Assembly (NCBI RefSeq): GCF_040225985.1
Contig: NZ_JBBPEU010000005.1
Location: 62,001 to 126,000, forward strand
Length of the DNA: 64,000 bases
Direction: 5' to 3'
Origin: Shimia sp040225985
Lineage (GTDB): Bacteria; Pseudomonadota; Alphaproteobacteria; Rhodobacterales; Rhodobacteraceae
Of this stretch, positions 33,696 through 41,965 are shown one piece after another; the first letter of the stretch is position 1; each line of letters begins with the position of its first letter. Below the pieces are notes generated by a model, which was not told the origin of the DNA, did not search any database, and worked only from the letters and a program-made list of their open reading frames with translations. Both the position numbers and the translations under genes were made by a program.

Positions 33696-34676
33696 TTGGA
33701 AAGGATTCCCATGCAGATCTCTGTCACCCGCGATGTTTTCAAACTGGCGCAGGTGTTCACCATTTCGCGAGGCTCGCGGACCGAGGCCAAGGTGCTGACG
33801 GTCGAGGTGAACGACAACGGTGTGGTTGGCTGGGGTGAATGCGTGCCCTATGCACGCTATGACGAAACACTGGACAGCGTGACCGCAGAAATCGAAGCTC
33901 TGCCCGCTGCCTTTAGCCGTGAAGAACTTTATGACCTTTTACCGGCAGGGGCTGCGCGCAACGCCGTTGATTGTGCCCTGTGGGACCTTGAAGCCAAGCG
34001 CGCAGGAAAACGCGCGTGGGAGCTTGCGGGTTTGCCGATGCCTGGCCCCGAGATAACAGCGTATACATTGTCTTTGGATACACCCGAAAACATGCAGACT
34101 CAGGCGGCCGAGAACGCCTTTCGCCCGCTGCTCAAAATCAAGCTGGGCACGCCCGATGATATGCCACGGCTCGAGGCCGTACGTGCGGGAGCACCGAAGT
34201 CCACGATCATCGTGGACGCGAACGAGGGGTGGAGCGCTGAAACCTATGCCGACCTTGCGCCGCATCTCGTGCGCCTCGGGGTGGCCCTTGTGGAACAGCC
34301 ATTGCCGGCCGGTGAGGATGACGCGCTTTTGGGCATGGATCGCCCCGTGCCGGTTTGTGCGGACGAAAGTTGCCATGATCGCAGCAGCCTGCCCAAGCTG
34401 AAGGGCAAATACGATGTGGTGAACATCAAGCTGGACAAGACTGGCGGGCTGACCGAGGCACTGCGCCTGCGCGAGGCGGCACTTGCCGAAGGGTACAAGG
34501 TCATGGTCGGGTGCATGGTGGGCTCGTCACTGGCGATGGCCCCGGCGACACTGGTCGCGCAGGGGGCGATGGTCACCGATCTTGATGGTCCGCTGCTTCT
34601 GGCCGAAGACCGTGACCAGCCGCTTGTCTTTGATGAGGCTGGGGTGCATCCGCCCGAGGCGGCCCTTTGGGGATAG
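33696..34676 (+). CDS. dgcA: N-acetyl-D-glutamate racemase DgcA (enolase superfamily)
   Basis: Enolase-superfamily enzyme of 326 residues, related to dipeptide epimerases. The capping domain occupies about residues 1-120. The barrel has the catalytic KxK motif (LLKIKLGT, near residue 149), metal ligands in IIVDANEGW, VEQPLP and CADESCHD, and the second catalytic Lys in VNIKLDKTGG. With a Lys on each side of the barrel it can do 1,1-proton transfer, as expected for a racemase. Paired with dgcN it should convert N-acetyl-D-Glu to N-acetyl-L-Glu. A plain L-Ala-D/L-Glu epimerase is the main alternative. Confidence 0.82.
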   Translation: MERIPMQISVTRDVFKLAQVFTISRGSRTEAKVLTVEVNDNGVVGWGECVPYARYDETLDSVTAEIEALPAAFSREELYDLLPAGAARNAVDCALWDLEAKRAGKRAWELAGLPMPGPEITAYTLSLDTPENMQTQAAENAFRPLLKIKLGTPDDMPRLEAVRAGAPKSTIIVDANEGWSAETYADLAPHLVRLGVALVEQPLPAGEDDALLGMDRPVPVCADESCHDRSSLPKLKGKYDVVNIKLDKTGGLTEALRLREAALAEGYKVMVGCMVGSSLAMAPATLVAQGAMVTDLDGPLLLAEDRDQPLVFDEAGVHPPEAALWG

Positions 34677-34745
34677 GGGCGTTTTCGGTGGTCGGGTTTC
34701 AACGACATGGTTAACCTGCGGAGCATTCTGTAAGGAGATACTCTC

Positions 34746-35560
34746 GTGAAAGCCTTTGTTTCGCTGACGATTGCCGCCTTTTTTGCCGTAGTTTCTGTGG
34801 CTCATGCACAAAACGCCCCGAATTCCTGGACCGTGGTGCTGACCGGCAAACAGAATGCCGCGTTTCAGGCGCAGAAATCCGTAAAGAAGCACACGGGCTT
34901 TGCGATTTCACCAGACGGGGCTTGGGGGCAGTCGCATGGGTTTGCGTCGGCTGACGCGGCCGCAGCCCGTGCCATGTCATTTTGCCGATCGTACATGCGC
35001 AAGGGTCAGCGGGACTGCATCCTGTTTGCCGTGAATGGCAAGGTTGTCGCCCCCGCGGTCGTGCAGACCAAAACCGTTCAGGCCCTCTATAAACCCATCG
35101 ACGCCAAAGCCGCGCCCTCTGTGTTTGGCTATGCGCCCGGGTCATTCAAGGGCAACAAATCCGCAGCGCGCGCGGAATACAAGGCACTGGAAAAGAACCC
35201 TGCCTTGCGCAACACGATGGTACGGGACGCGGCGTTTGAACTTATGCTGACAAACCGTACCCTGATGGTGAACGAGAACAGCGCTTTTCTGGTGTGGTTC
35301 GAACCTCGGGGCGCGAGCACCATGCCGAGGCGAACAGCGGCGTTCTGCAAAATCGTTTCAAAAGCTGGATCGCCACACCCAACGGCCTTGTGTGCTTGTT
35401 CGATGCGGTCTCGACCAACGGTAAACGCATGCCCGACCGTTGTCTGTATGTGGACAGTATCCAAAACGGAAAGGCGCGTTTGACCTGGGCCCATTCTTTC
35501 AACCAGAAACGCAAGGCACACCTCCTTGCACGCGACGCCCGCTTTGCAGCCGCGCGCTGA
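34746..35560 (+). pseudogene. Secreted protein gene broken by a 1-base frameshift
   Basis: A GTG start with AAGGAG upstream opens a signal peptide (cut after AHA, about residue 21) and about 165 residues of coding-like sequence (KKHTGFAISPDGAWGQS; CRSYMRKGQRDCILFAVNG). Near 35308-35311 coding character moves to another frame, which continues as REHHAEANSGVLQNRF to a stop at 35560. The original frame runs on to 35483 as unlike-protein sequence rich in Ser, Arg and Cys. One extra G in the GGGG run would restore a single protein of about 271 residues. It is either a recent mutation or a sequencing error. I do not recognise the family with confidence; a Cys-containing repeat-like part vaguely recalls DUF4189-type proteins. 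Confidence 0.75.
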
Positions 35561-35604
35561 TCCTATAGACCGCATTCCAAATACTTGAAGAGGACACTCC
35601 GAAA

Positions 35605-36465
35605 ATGACTCGCACCGTTTATGTGAATGGCGAATACTTGCCCGAAACCGAAGCCAAGGTTTCGATCTTTGACCGTGGTTTCCTGATGGCGGACGCCGTT
35701 TACGAAGTGACCAGCGTTCTGGACGGGAAGCTGATCGACTTTGATGGGCATGCCGTGCGTCTGAAGCGGTCGCTTGATGAACTCGATATGGCCGAGCCTT
35801 GCACCAAGGATGAACTGCTCGAAATCCATCGCAAACTGGTGGATTTGAATGAGATCGAAGAAGGTCTGATTTACCTGCAGGTCACGCGCGGTTCGGACGG
35901 GGATCGTGATTTCGTGTTTCCGTCGTCTGACACCAAGCCGACCATCGTGCTGTTCACCCAGAATAAGCCCGGCCTTGCCGACAGCCCCGCTGCGGCGAAA
36001 GGCGCCAAGATCATCTCGATCGAAGACATTCGCTGGGGTCGCCGCGACATCAAGACTGTACAGTTGCTTTATCCGTCAATGGGCAAAATGATGGCCAAGA
36101 AGGCCGGTGCCGATGACGCGTGGATGATCGAAGACGGCTATGTCACCGAAGGCACCTCGAACAACGCCTATTTCGTCAAGAACGGCAAGATCGTGACCCG
36201 CCCGCTGTCCAATGACATCCTGCACGGCATCACCCGTAAGGCGGTTCTGCGCATGGCGCAAGAGGCGCAAATGGAGGTCGAGGAACGCCTGTTCACCATC
36301 GACGAAGCCAAAGAAGCGGACGAAGCCTTTACGACATCGGCCTCTGCCTTCGTGATGCCGGTCGTCGAGATTGACGGCGTGCAACTGGGCGACGGCACCC
36401 CCGGCCCGATCGCTAAACGCCTGCGCGAAATCTATCTGGACGAGAGCCGCAAGGCCGCGATCTGA
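35605..36465 (+). CDS. D-amino-acid aminotransferase (class IV, PLP)
   Basis: PLP enzyme of 286 residues of the branched-chain/D-alanine transaminase fold. The PLP lysine is Lys150 in RRDIKTVQLL, and the cofactor-pocket motif VTEGTSNNAYFV follows. The start region TRTVYVNGEYLPETEAKVSIFDRGF is typical of D-amino-acid transaminases rather than IlvE. It would interconvert D-Ala, D-Glu or D-Asp and their oxo acids. The nearby dgcN-dgcA pair makes a D-amino-acid theme in this region, although the genes are not tightly packed. A bidirectional terminator follows the stop. Confidence 0.88.
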   Translation: MTRTVYVNGEYLPETEAKVSIFDRGFLMADAVYEVTSVLDGKLIDFDGHAVRLKRSLDELDMAEPCTKDELLEIHRKLVDLNEIEEGLIYLQVTRGSDGDRDFVFPSSDTKPTIVLFTQNKPGLADSPAAAKGAKIISIEDIRWGRRDIKTVQLLYPSMGKMMAKKAGADDAWMIEDGYVTEGTSNNAYFVKNGKIVTRPLSNDILHGITRKAVLRMAQEAQMEVEERLFTIDEAKEADEAFTTSASAFVMPVVEIDGVQLGDGTPGPIAKRLREIYLDESRKAAI

Positions 36466-36486
36466 TAGGGGCGACGTGTGACGAAT

Positions 36487-36514
36487 AAGGCGGGGCATTG
36501 GCTCCGCCTTTTTT
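36487..36514. terminator. Bidirectional terminator between D-amino-acid transaminase and dioxygenase
   Basis: A 10-bp stem (36487-36496 with 36501-36510, one G-T pair) with loop ATTG is followed by a run of Ts on the plus strand. The convergent dioxygenase gene ends at 36513, so the same hairpin sits at its 3' end. Confidence 0.8.
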
Positions 36515-37307
36515 ATCCGAAGCGGAAACCCGAAGCAGTCACACCTCCGAAGATGCCTTTCTGGTGATAGATACGCGCCGCCTGATCCTGTTCGGCGGCG
36601 CCGAGGGCGGCAAAGATCGGAACAAAGTGGTCTTCCTTGGCATGACAGGTGCGGGCATAGGGGGCGGACTCCCACTGTTCGAGCGCATTTGTGCGCTGCT
36701 CGGGCGGCAGGGCCAGCGCATCGTTAAGCCATGCGTCGAAAACCTCAGAGGGCACACGGGCCGTTTCGTTCATCAGGCGCAGATTGTGGTAACTGAGGCC
36801 TGAACCGATGATGACCACGCCTTGATCACGAAGAGGCGCAAGGGCGCGCCCGAGTGCAAAGTGTTTGGCGGGATCATAGCTTTGATGCATCGAGACCTGA
36901 AAGACAGGCACATCCGCCTCGGGGTACATGAGCGCAAGCGGCACAAAACTGCCGTGATCAAACCCGATTTCAGTGTCCAGCCGGGTTGGCAGGCCCGCAT
37001 CGGCAAGCATACTTGCCGTTTGCTTTGCCAGGTCGGGCGCGCCGGGGGCAGGGTAGGTGACAGCGTAGGTCTCGGGCGGGAACCCCGTATAGTCATAGAC
37101 CATCGGCGGTTTTTCTGATGACATCACTGCAAACGCGTCAGTTTCCCAGTGGCCCGAAATCATAAGGATCGCCTTGGGGCGTTCCGGCAATTGTCCGGGC
37201 ATATCGACGAGCGAGGCTTCAAGTGGGGCGAACTGTGTTCGCCAGTCGGGCATCCAAGGCCAGGGGCCGCCCCCGTGCGAGATAAAGAATGTAGGCATTC
37301 GCGCCAT
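36513..37307 (-). CDS. DODA-type extradiol ring-cleavage dioxygenase
   Basis: Class III (LigB-type) Fe(II) dioxygenase of 264 residues, related to 4,5-DOPA dioxygenase and YgiD. Metal and acid/base residues of the family are visible: FFISHGGGPW near the N-terminus, ILMISGHWET, GFDHGSFVPL and SGLSYHNLR. The substrate is an aromatic catechol and cannot be fixed from sequence. The start ATG at 37305-37307 has AGGAT seven bases upstream; an ATG three codons later is the alternative. It is convergent with the transaminase gene and separated from the upstream minus-strand operon by a terminator. Confidence 0.88.
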   Translation of the reverse strand: MARMPTFFISHGGGPWPWMPDWRTQFAPLEASLVDMPGQLPERPKAILMISGHWETDAFAVMSSEKPPMVYDYTGFPPETYAVTYPAPGAPDLAKQTASMLADAGLPTRLDTEIGFDHGSFVPLALMYPEADVPVFQVSMHQSYDPAKHFALGRALAPLRDQGVVIIGSGLSYHNLRLMNETARVPSEVFDAWLNDALALPPEQRTNALEQWESAPYARTCHAKEDHFVPIFAALGAAEQDQAARIYHQKGIFGGVTASGFRFG

Positions 37308-37439
37308 GATTGATCCTCGTGGAAAAGCTGTTTGCACAAATGGTAGGCCGGCTTCACTGCTTTTGATACGCGCCAGACTGCACAATCAGTGTGCATAGAG
37401 CGGGTTTGATTTGTCGCGACATCGGGAGGCGCGAAGAAA

Positions 37440-37464
37440 AAGGCGCCCCTGATAAGGGCGCCTT
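37440..37464 (-). terminator. Rho-independent terminator after DUF1244 gene
   Basis: A perfect 9-bp stem (AAGGCGCCC, 37440-37448; GGGCGCCTT, 37456-37464) with a 7-base loop, followed on the minus strand by TTTCTTC. It ends the N-formylglutamate amidohydrolase operon, 23 bases past the last stop. Confidence 0.85.
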
Positions 37465-37487
37465 CGAAATCAAGTGGTTGGGTGGCG

Positions 37488-37805
37488 TTAGGCTTTGTCT
37501 TCACCCACATTTTCCGCAAAGGCGACCTTGAAGGCGGCCTGTTGATCGGCGCTGGCTTCGGTCTGGAATTTGTCTTTCCATTCACTGTAAGGCATCCCGT
37601 AATAGATCTCGCGCGCCTCGTCCTTCGACATTTCAATACCGCGTTCATTGGCGGCTTCCTGGTACCAGCGGGACAGGCAGTTCCGGCAGAACCCGGCAAG
37701 GTTCATCATGTCGATGTTCTGCACGTCAGTGCGTTTTTCCATGAGGTGTTCGCGCAGGGTGCGGAAAGCTGCGGCTTCGAGTTCGATGCGGGTTTGGTCG
37801 TCCAT
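37488..37805 (-). CDS. DUF1244 family protein
   Basis: Cytosolic protein of 105 residues, the normal family length. The conserved core is MMNLAGFCRNCLSRWYQEAA, with two Cys in a CRNC motif, followed by MSKDEAREIYYGMPYSEWK. The family is widespread in alphaproteobacteria and has no established role; the CxxC pair could bind a metal. It is the last gene of a probable four-gene minus-strand operon, 42 bases after the small membrane-protein gene. Confidence 0.9.
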   Translation of the reverse strand: MDDQTRIELEAAAFRTLREHLMEKRTDVQNIDMMNLAGFCRNCLSRWYQEAANERGIEMSKDEAREIYYGMPYSEWKDKFQTEASADQQAAFKVAFAENVGEDKA

Positions 37806-37847
37806 GTCGGGCTCCGGATGAAGAATTGTGTGATGTTGCAGGTGGGG

Positions 37848-38087
37848 TCAGATCAGCCTGAGCGCAATGTAGGGCATCACGCAGAAGATCAAAATGAACA
37901 GTTTGTACAAGGCCAGCCACCGGAAATAGACGTTTTGTACGTCCTGTTTTTCGATCCCGAACAGGCGGGCGTGCAGGTCTGCCGCCCAATCCCGCAGCGC
38001 GATCAGCGAAATGCCGGCCACCAGCAACAGGCCGAAATTCAATATGGTCATCCAACCGAAAAACGCTGTCAGGACATCTTGCGACAT
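37848..38087 (-). CDS. Small two-segment membrane protein
   Basis: 79 residues with two hydrophobic stretches, one about 12-31 (ILNFGLLLVAGISLIAL) and one about 58-79 (LYKLFILIFCVMPYIALRLI), joined by a charged amphipathic loop (ADLHARLFGIEKQDVQ). It resembles small conserved membrane proteins of marine proteobacteria, perhaps the DUF6868 group, but I am not certain of the family number. Codon use and operon position between CHMI and DUF1244 support a real gene. Confidence 0.75.
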   Translation of the reverse strand: MSQDVLTAFFGWMTILNFGLLLVAGISLIALRDWAADLHARLFGIEKQDVQNVYFRWLALYKLFILIFCVMPYIALRLI

Positions 38088-38144
38088 GGCGGCTGCCTCG
38101 TGCTTGTTGAGGCAATTATGAAGAGAGGTGTCCCTGTGCTCAAG

Positions 38145-38492
38145 TCAAAGTGCGCGTTTGCGATAGGTTTCGGTCGCCATGTCGACGGGTTCGACACTCA
38201 GGCTGCCCACGTTGGGTAGGTGGCGATCCAGCAGGGCAAGCATGTCATCGGCCAGACCCGCCTTGGTCTCGATCGTGCGGCCGGACAATAGCCGGATTGT
38301 CAGGTGCGCAAAGGTTTGCGGGTCCGCGCCCGAGCGTATGTTCTGGCAGGCTATCGTGCGGACCTTGACGGCCTTGGGGTTGGCGGCAAAGGCCGGATGT
38401 GAGCAGCCCGCCTCGAAAATGGCATCGGCCAGCGCAGCAAGGTCCTGCGTGTCGGAAAGCTCGGCGCTGTGTTCCAGAATGAAGTGCGGCAT
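38145..38492 (-). CDS. 5-carboxymethyl-2-hydroxymuconate delta-isomerase family protein
   Basis: Tautomerase-superfamily protein of 115 residues. After loss of Met, Pro1 would be the catalytic base (PHFILEHSAEL). AFAANPKAVKVRTIACQNIRSG and FAHLTIRLLSGRT are typical of CHMI, which acts in homoprotocatechuate breakdown. No other homoprotocatechuate genes are adjacent, although a ring-cleavage dioxygenase lies 0.8 kb further on. The start is three bases after the N-formylglutamate amidohydrolase stop, so the two are co-transcribed. Confidence 0.87.
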   Translation of the reverse strand: MPHFILEHSAELSDTQDLAALADAIFEAGCSHPAFAANPKAVKVRTIACQNIRSGADPQTFAHLTIRLLSGRTIETKAGLADDMLALLDRHLPNVGSLSVEPVDMATETYRKRAL

Positions 38493-38495
38493 CTC

Positions 38496-39245
38496 TCAAA
38501 GCCCCGTGGTTTCAAGAACGTCGGTCAGGATGGGGGCCAGACGCTCTGCCCAGGCGTGTTGCTTAACCTCGGTATCGATTTCGTCGTGGCGCAGTTCGAT
38601 CAGCGCGTTCAGGTGCGGGGCTTCCTTGCTGAAGCAATGGGTATCAACCGAGTCGCCCGGCAGGTGGCCTGCATAGGGCTCGTTGTCGCCGACGGTCAGG
38701 TCACCTTCGTCCTCCAGTCGTTTAATCAGCGGGATCGCGAACCGGTCTTCTTGCGGGGCGTGTAAAATGCCGATTTCCCAAGGGCGCGGCGCACGACCGT
38801 TCAATTTGGGCGAAAAACTGTGCATGGCGATGATGATCGGGTTGTCGCGTTCTGCCACCAGATCGGCATAGGCTTTATGATAAGGGCGGTAATAGGCGTT
38901 CTTGCGGCGTTCGATCTCGGTCTCGTCGACGTAACGATTCGCCGGGATGATCGTGCCGTCATAAAGATGCATCACGAGGGTCGGGTCATCCTCGCCCCGG
39001 TTCGGGTCGATCACCAGCCGCGAGAAATTCGATGCGATGACCGGGGCGTCCAGCAATTCGCCCAGCCGCAGCGAAGTGCCAAGGGCGCCGATGTCATAGG
39101 CGATGTGACGCTCCATGTCGGCGGGGTCCAGCCCGAGATCACCATTATTGATCTCGGCCGGAACGTGGTTCGACGCGTGGTCGACGGTGATCAGCCAGCG
39201 CGATTTTCGCGTGCGTCCATGAATGTGAAACGGTTGGTATGTCAT
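38496..39245 (-). CDS. N-formylglutamate amidohydrolase
   Basis: Predicted metal-dependent hydrolase of 249 residues from MTYQPFHIHG, with GGAAGG about 11 bases upstream; an ATG 31 codons earlier lies in the divergent promoter region. Family motifs: LITVDHASNHVP (metal ligands), DIGALGTSLRLGELLDAPVI, NFSRLVIDPNR, IIAMHSFSP and GDSVDTHCF. In histidine degradation the enzyme frees glutamate from N-formylglutamate. No hut genes are adjacent, so this may be one of the many homologues of uncertain substrate. It is divergent from pyk and leads the operon. Confidence 0.87.
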   Translation of the reverse strand: MTYQPFHIHGRTRKSRWLITVDHASNHVPAEINNGDLGLDPADMERHIAYDIGALGTSLRLGELLDAPVIASNFSRLVIDPNRGEDDPTLVMHLYDGTIIPANRYVDETEIERRKNAYYRPYHKAYADLVAERDNPIIIAMHSFSPKLNGRAPRPWEIGILHAPQEDRFAIPLIKRLEDEGDLTVGDNEPYAGHLPGDSVDTHCFSKEAPHLNALIELRHDEIDTEVKQHAWAERLAPILTDVLETTGL

Positions 39246-39365
39246 GTGCCTGTCATTTCCTTCCGAAAGAGACTTAAGATAGTTGTTGTCGGAATGGAAT
39301 TGGGTGATAAGCCGCAAGAAGAAAGTTAGCGATAACAATTTTCGCTACGAGGAAAAGATAGATAC

Positions 39366-40811
39366 ATGAGACGACTGAGAAATGTGAAGATCGTGGCCAC
39401 TTTGGGGCCGGCGTCGGAAACCTATGACATGATCCGCGCCCTGTTCGAGGCGGGGGCCGATGTGTTCCGCCTGAACATGAGCCACGGGTCGCATGACGAG
39501 ATTCGCGAGAAACACAGAATCATCCGGCAGATCGAAAAGGATTTAAACAGCCCGATTGCCATTCTGGCCGATCTTCAGGGGCCGAAACTGCGCGTGGGGG
39601 TCTTTGCCAACGAAGCCGAGGAGCTGGTCGAAGGGGCCGCGTTCCGGCTTGATCTTGATCCGGCGGAAGGCACCGTTGACAGGGTCTGCCTGCCCCACCC
39701 CGAGATTTTCGCGGCGCTGAACGCAGGGGCGACCCTGTTGGTGAACGACGGCAAGATCCGGCTCAAAGTTGACTCTTGTGGGGCCGATTTTGCCGATTGC
39801 ACGGTGATTGCCGGTGGTACGATCTCGAACCGCAAGGGCGTGAACGTGCCCGATGTGGTGCTGCCGCTTGCGGCCCTTTCCGAAAAAGATCGCGATGATC
39901 TGGAATTCGTCTGTGGCCTTGGCGTGGACTGGCTCGCCCTGTCCTTCGTGCAGCGCCCTGCCGATGTGGAAGAGGCGCGTGCTTTGGCACAGGGGCGCGC
40001 CGCGATCCTGTCCAAGATTGAAAAGCCTGCCGCAGTCGAGGCCTTCGAGGACATTCTCGAAGTGTCTGACGGCATCATGGTGGCGCGTGGTGATCTTGGG
40101 GTGGAACTGCCGGTGAGCCAACTGCCGCCGATCCAGAAACGCCTTGTCAGGAAATGCCGGTTTGCCGCGAAACCGGTGATCGTGGCGACCCAGATGCTCG
40201 AAAGCATGATCGAGAGCCCGATGCCCACCCGCGCCGAAGTTACGGATGTATCGAACGCGATTTATGAAGGCGCTGACGCGATCATGCTGTCGGCGGAATC
40301 GGCGGCTGGTCAATATCCGGTCGAGGCAGTCTCTACCATGAACGCGGTGGCGGTCGAGGTTGAACATGACCCGACTTATCGCGACATTATCGAGGCGTCG
40401 CGCACCGCGCCGCGGTCCAGTGTGGCCGACGCGATTGTCGCCGCCGCCCGTGAGGTCGCAGAAACCACCGAGGTCAAGGCGATCTGTCCCTTTACCGAAT
40501 CCGGGACCACCGCGCTCAAGATTGCGCGGGAAAGGCCGCGCGTGCCGATCATTGCGATGACATCCCTGCGAGGCACAGCCCGGCGTCTTGCGCTGAGCTG
40601 GGGCATCAACTGTGTCATGACCGAAGAGTTGAAACGGTTCAAAGGCGCCGTTGTGGCCGCGGCGCGCGCCGCAACGGCGCAGGGCTATGCCGGCCCCGAG
40701 GACCAGATCGTCGTCACCGCCGGTCTGCCTTTTAACGTGCCCGGCACCACCAACATCCTTCGTGTCGCACCTTGCGATGAGCGTTTGATTTACAACATGG
40801 AAACAGAGTAG
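39366..40811 (+). CDS. pyk: Pyruvate kinase
   Basis: Last enzyme of glycolysis, phosphoenolpyruvate plus ADP to pyruvate plus ATP; 481 residues, normal length. Motifs: KIVATLGPAS at the N-terminus, DVFRLNMSHGS, ILADLQGPKLRVG, LSKIEKPAAVEAFEDI (active-site Lys and Glu), MVARGDLGVELP and VIVATQMLESM. The C-terminal effector domain starts near residue 340. A small membrane-protein gene follows 29 bases later. Confidence 0.96.
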   Translation: MRRLRNVKIVATLGPASETYDMIRALFEAGADVFRLNMSHGSHDEIREKHRIIRQIEKDLNSPIAILADLQGPKLRVGVFANEAEELVEGAAFRLDLDPAEGTVDRVCLPHPEIFAALNAGATLLVNDGKIRLKVDSCGADFADCTVIAGGTISNRKGVNVPDVVLPLAALSEKDRDDLEFVCGLGVDWLALSFVQRPADVEEARALAQGRAAILSKIEKPAAVEAFEDILEVSDGIMVARGDLGVELPVSQLPPIQKRLVRKCRFAAKPVIVATQMLESMIESPMPTRAEVTDVSNAIYEGADAIMLSAESAAGQYPVEAVSTMNAVAVEVEHDPTYRDIIEASRTAPRSSVADAIVAAAREVAETTEVKAICPFTESGTTALKIARERPRVPIIAMTSLRGTARRLALSWGINCVMTEELKRFKGAVVAAARAATAQGYAGPEDQIVVTAGLPFNVPGTTNILRVAPCDERLIYNMETE

Positions 40812-40840
40812 TTTGCCCCTCAGCAGAGGGACATGCGGGT

Positions 40841-41065
40841 ATGAATACCGACTATTTGTTAACGATCGGGCTTTTGATTGGTGTGTTCTCTGTTCCGGCC
40901 ATGCTGGCGGCCTATGCTGACCTCAGGCCGCCGCGCATGTCGATGGCGGCCTTCATTCTGGCGATCGCGATCACGGCCTTTGCTTATGCCAACCACCCCG
41001 GTGGTTATGACCTTGCCGACATCCCGAATGTGGTGGTGTCTGTGATTGCGGATATCATCAAATAA
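40841..41065 (+). CDS. Small membrane protein downstream of pyk
   Basis: 74 residues with two hydrophobic segments (IGLLIGVFSVPAMLAAYA; MAAFILAIAITAFAYA). No functional family is recognised. Small proteins of this kind often follow pyk in Rhodobacterales, and coding composition and the ATG position support it. It may be co-transcribed with pyk. The rpmI promoter candidate begins just after its stop. Confidence 0.75.
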   Translation: MNTDYLLTIGLLIGVFSVPAMLAAYADLRPPRMSMAAFILAIAITAFAYANHPGGYDLADIPNVVVSVIADIIK

Positions 41066-41069
41066 CCCC

Positions 41070-41098
41070 TTGCCCTATTGGGGATTGCGCCGTATATG
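41070..41098 (+). promoter_or_regulatory. Probable promoter of rpmI-rplT
   Basis: TTGCCC (41070-41075), a 17-base spacer and TATATG (41093-41098) form a plausible sigma-70-type promoter of the TTG-rich kind used for translation genes in Rhodobacterales. It gives a leader of about 70 bases before rpmI. Confidence 0.5.
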
Positions 41099-41174
41099 GC
41101 CCCTCTGTGTGCGCGACCGGCCTGAGAGGCATGCCGAGTCGCGTGAAATACCGACACCATCGAAGGAGACGGAA

Positions 41175-41375
41175 ATGCCCAAGATGAAGACAAAGTCGAG
41201 CGCCAAGAAGCGCTTTAAAGTGACTGCCACTGGCAAAGTCATGGCTGGTCAGGCCGGCAAACGCCACGGCATGATCAAACGCACCCGCAAATTCATTCGT
41301 GATGCACGCGGCACCACCACCCTGTCGGCCCCCGACGCAAAGATCGTCAAGGGCTTCATGCCCTACGACCGCTAA
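41175..41375 (+). CDS. rpmI: 50S ribosomal protein L35
   Basis: 66 residues, the normal size for L35, starting at MPKMKTKSSAKKRFKVT with AAGGAGA upstream. The basic composition and GKRHGMIKRTRKFIRD are diagnostic. It precedes rplT by 14 bases, the standard pair; infC, often the first gene of this operon, is not here. Confidence 0.98.
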   Translation: MPKMKTKSSAKKRFKVTATGKVMAGQAGKRHGMIKRTRKFIRDARGTTTLSAPDAKIVKGFMPYDR

Positions 41376-41389
41376 GAGGAGATTGAAGA

Positions 41390-41755
41390 ATGTCTCGAGT
41401 TAAAGGTGGTACCGTCACCCACGCCCGTCACAAGAAAATCGTCAAAGCCGCAAAGGGCTATTACGGTCGTCGCAAGAACACCTTCAAGGTGGCAACGCAG
41501 GCCGTAGACAAGGCGAACCAGTACGCAACCCGTGACCGCAAGGCGCGCAAGCGTAATTTCCGCGCCCTGTGGATCCAGCGTATCAACGCAGCTGTCCGTT
41601 CGCATGACGAATCGCTGACCTATTCGCGCTTCATCAACGGCCTGAACCTGGCCGGGATCGAAGTTGACCGTAAGGTCCTGGCGGACCTGGCCGTACACGA
41701 GCCCGAAGCATTTGCCGCGATCGTCGATCAGGCAAAAGGCGCACTGGCCGCGTAA
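41390..41755 (+). CDS. rplT: 50S ribosomal protein L20
   Basis: 121 residues, typical L20. MSRVKGGTVTHARHKKIVKA, GYYGRRKNTFKVATQAVDKA, the RDRKARKRNFRALWIQRIN helix and YSRFINGLNLAGIEVDRKVL are all family features. AGGAG lies ahead of the ATG. L20 binds 23S rRNA early in assembly and can repress its own operon; no clear regulatory fold is visible here. Confidence 0.98.
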   Translation: MSRVKGGTVTHARHKKIVKAAKGYYGRRKNTFKVATQAVDKANQYATRDRKARKRNFRALWIQRINAAVRSHDESLTYSRFINGLNLAGIEVDRKVLADLAVHEPEAFAAIVDQAKGALAA

Positions 41756-41781
41756 TCTGACACTCCCTGAACGGGATCAAG

Positions 41782-41814
41782 ACGCCGCTGACCGCAAGGT
41801 TGGCGGCGTTTTTC
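41782..41814 (+). terminator. Rho-independent terminator after rplT
   Basis: A 7-bp stem (ACGCCGC at 41782-41788; GCGGCGT at 41803-41809) with additional internal pairing (ACC/GGT) in the loop, then TTTTTC, 26 bases past the rplT stop. Confidence 0.85.
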
Positions 41815-41848
41815 GTTTGGTACCTGTGGACCGGACTTGCCCCAAATC

Positions 41849-41863
41849 TGACAAAACTTGTCA
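41849..41863. promoter_or_regulatory. Short palindrome upstream of Hint-domain gene
   Basis: TGACAA (41849-41854), AAC, TTGTCA (41858-41863) is a perfect 6-bp inverted repeat about 100 bases before the Hint gene. It could be an operator, or the TTGTCA half could be part of a -35 element. Weak evidence. Confidence 0.3.
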
Positions 41864-41965
41864 AAACTTCACCCTGTTTGCGCGCCAAATTCGCCTTACG
41901 CTCGGGGCATTGTGTGTGGTGGCGCAGTGTGTGCCGTTGAAGGTAACCAGTAACCGGGGTCTGTC

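Noticed and set aside
35294..35560. Programmed ribosomal frameshift instead of mutation
   Set aside because: The GGGG run is short, with no heptameric slip motif or obvious downstream stimulatory hairpin, so mutation or sequencing error is more likely.
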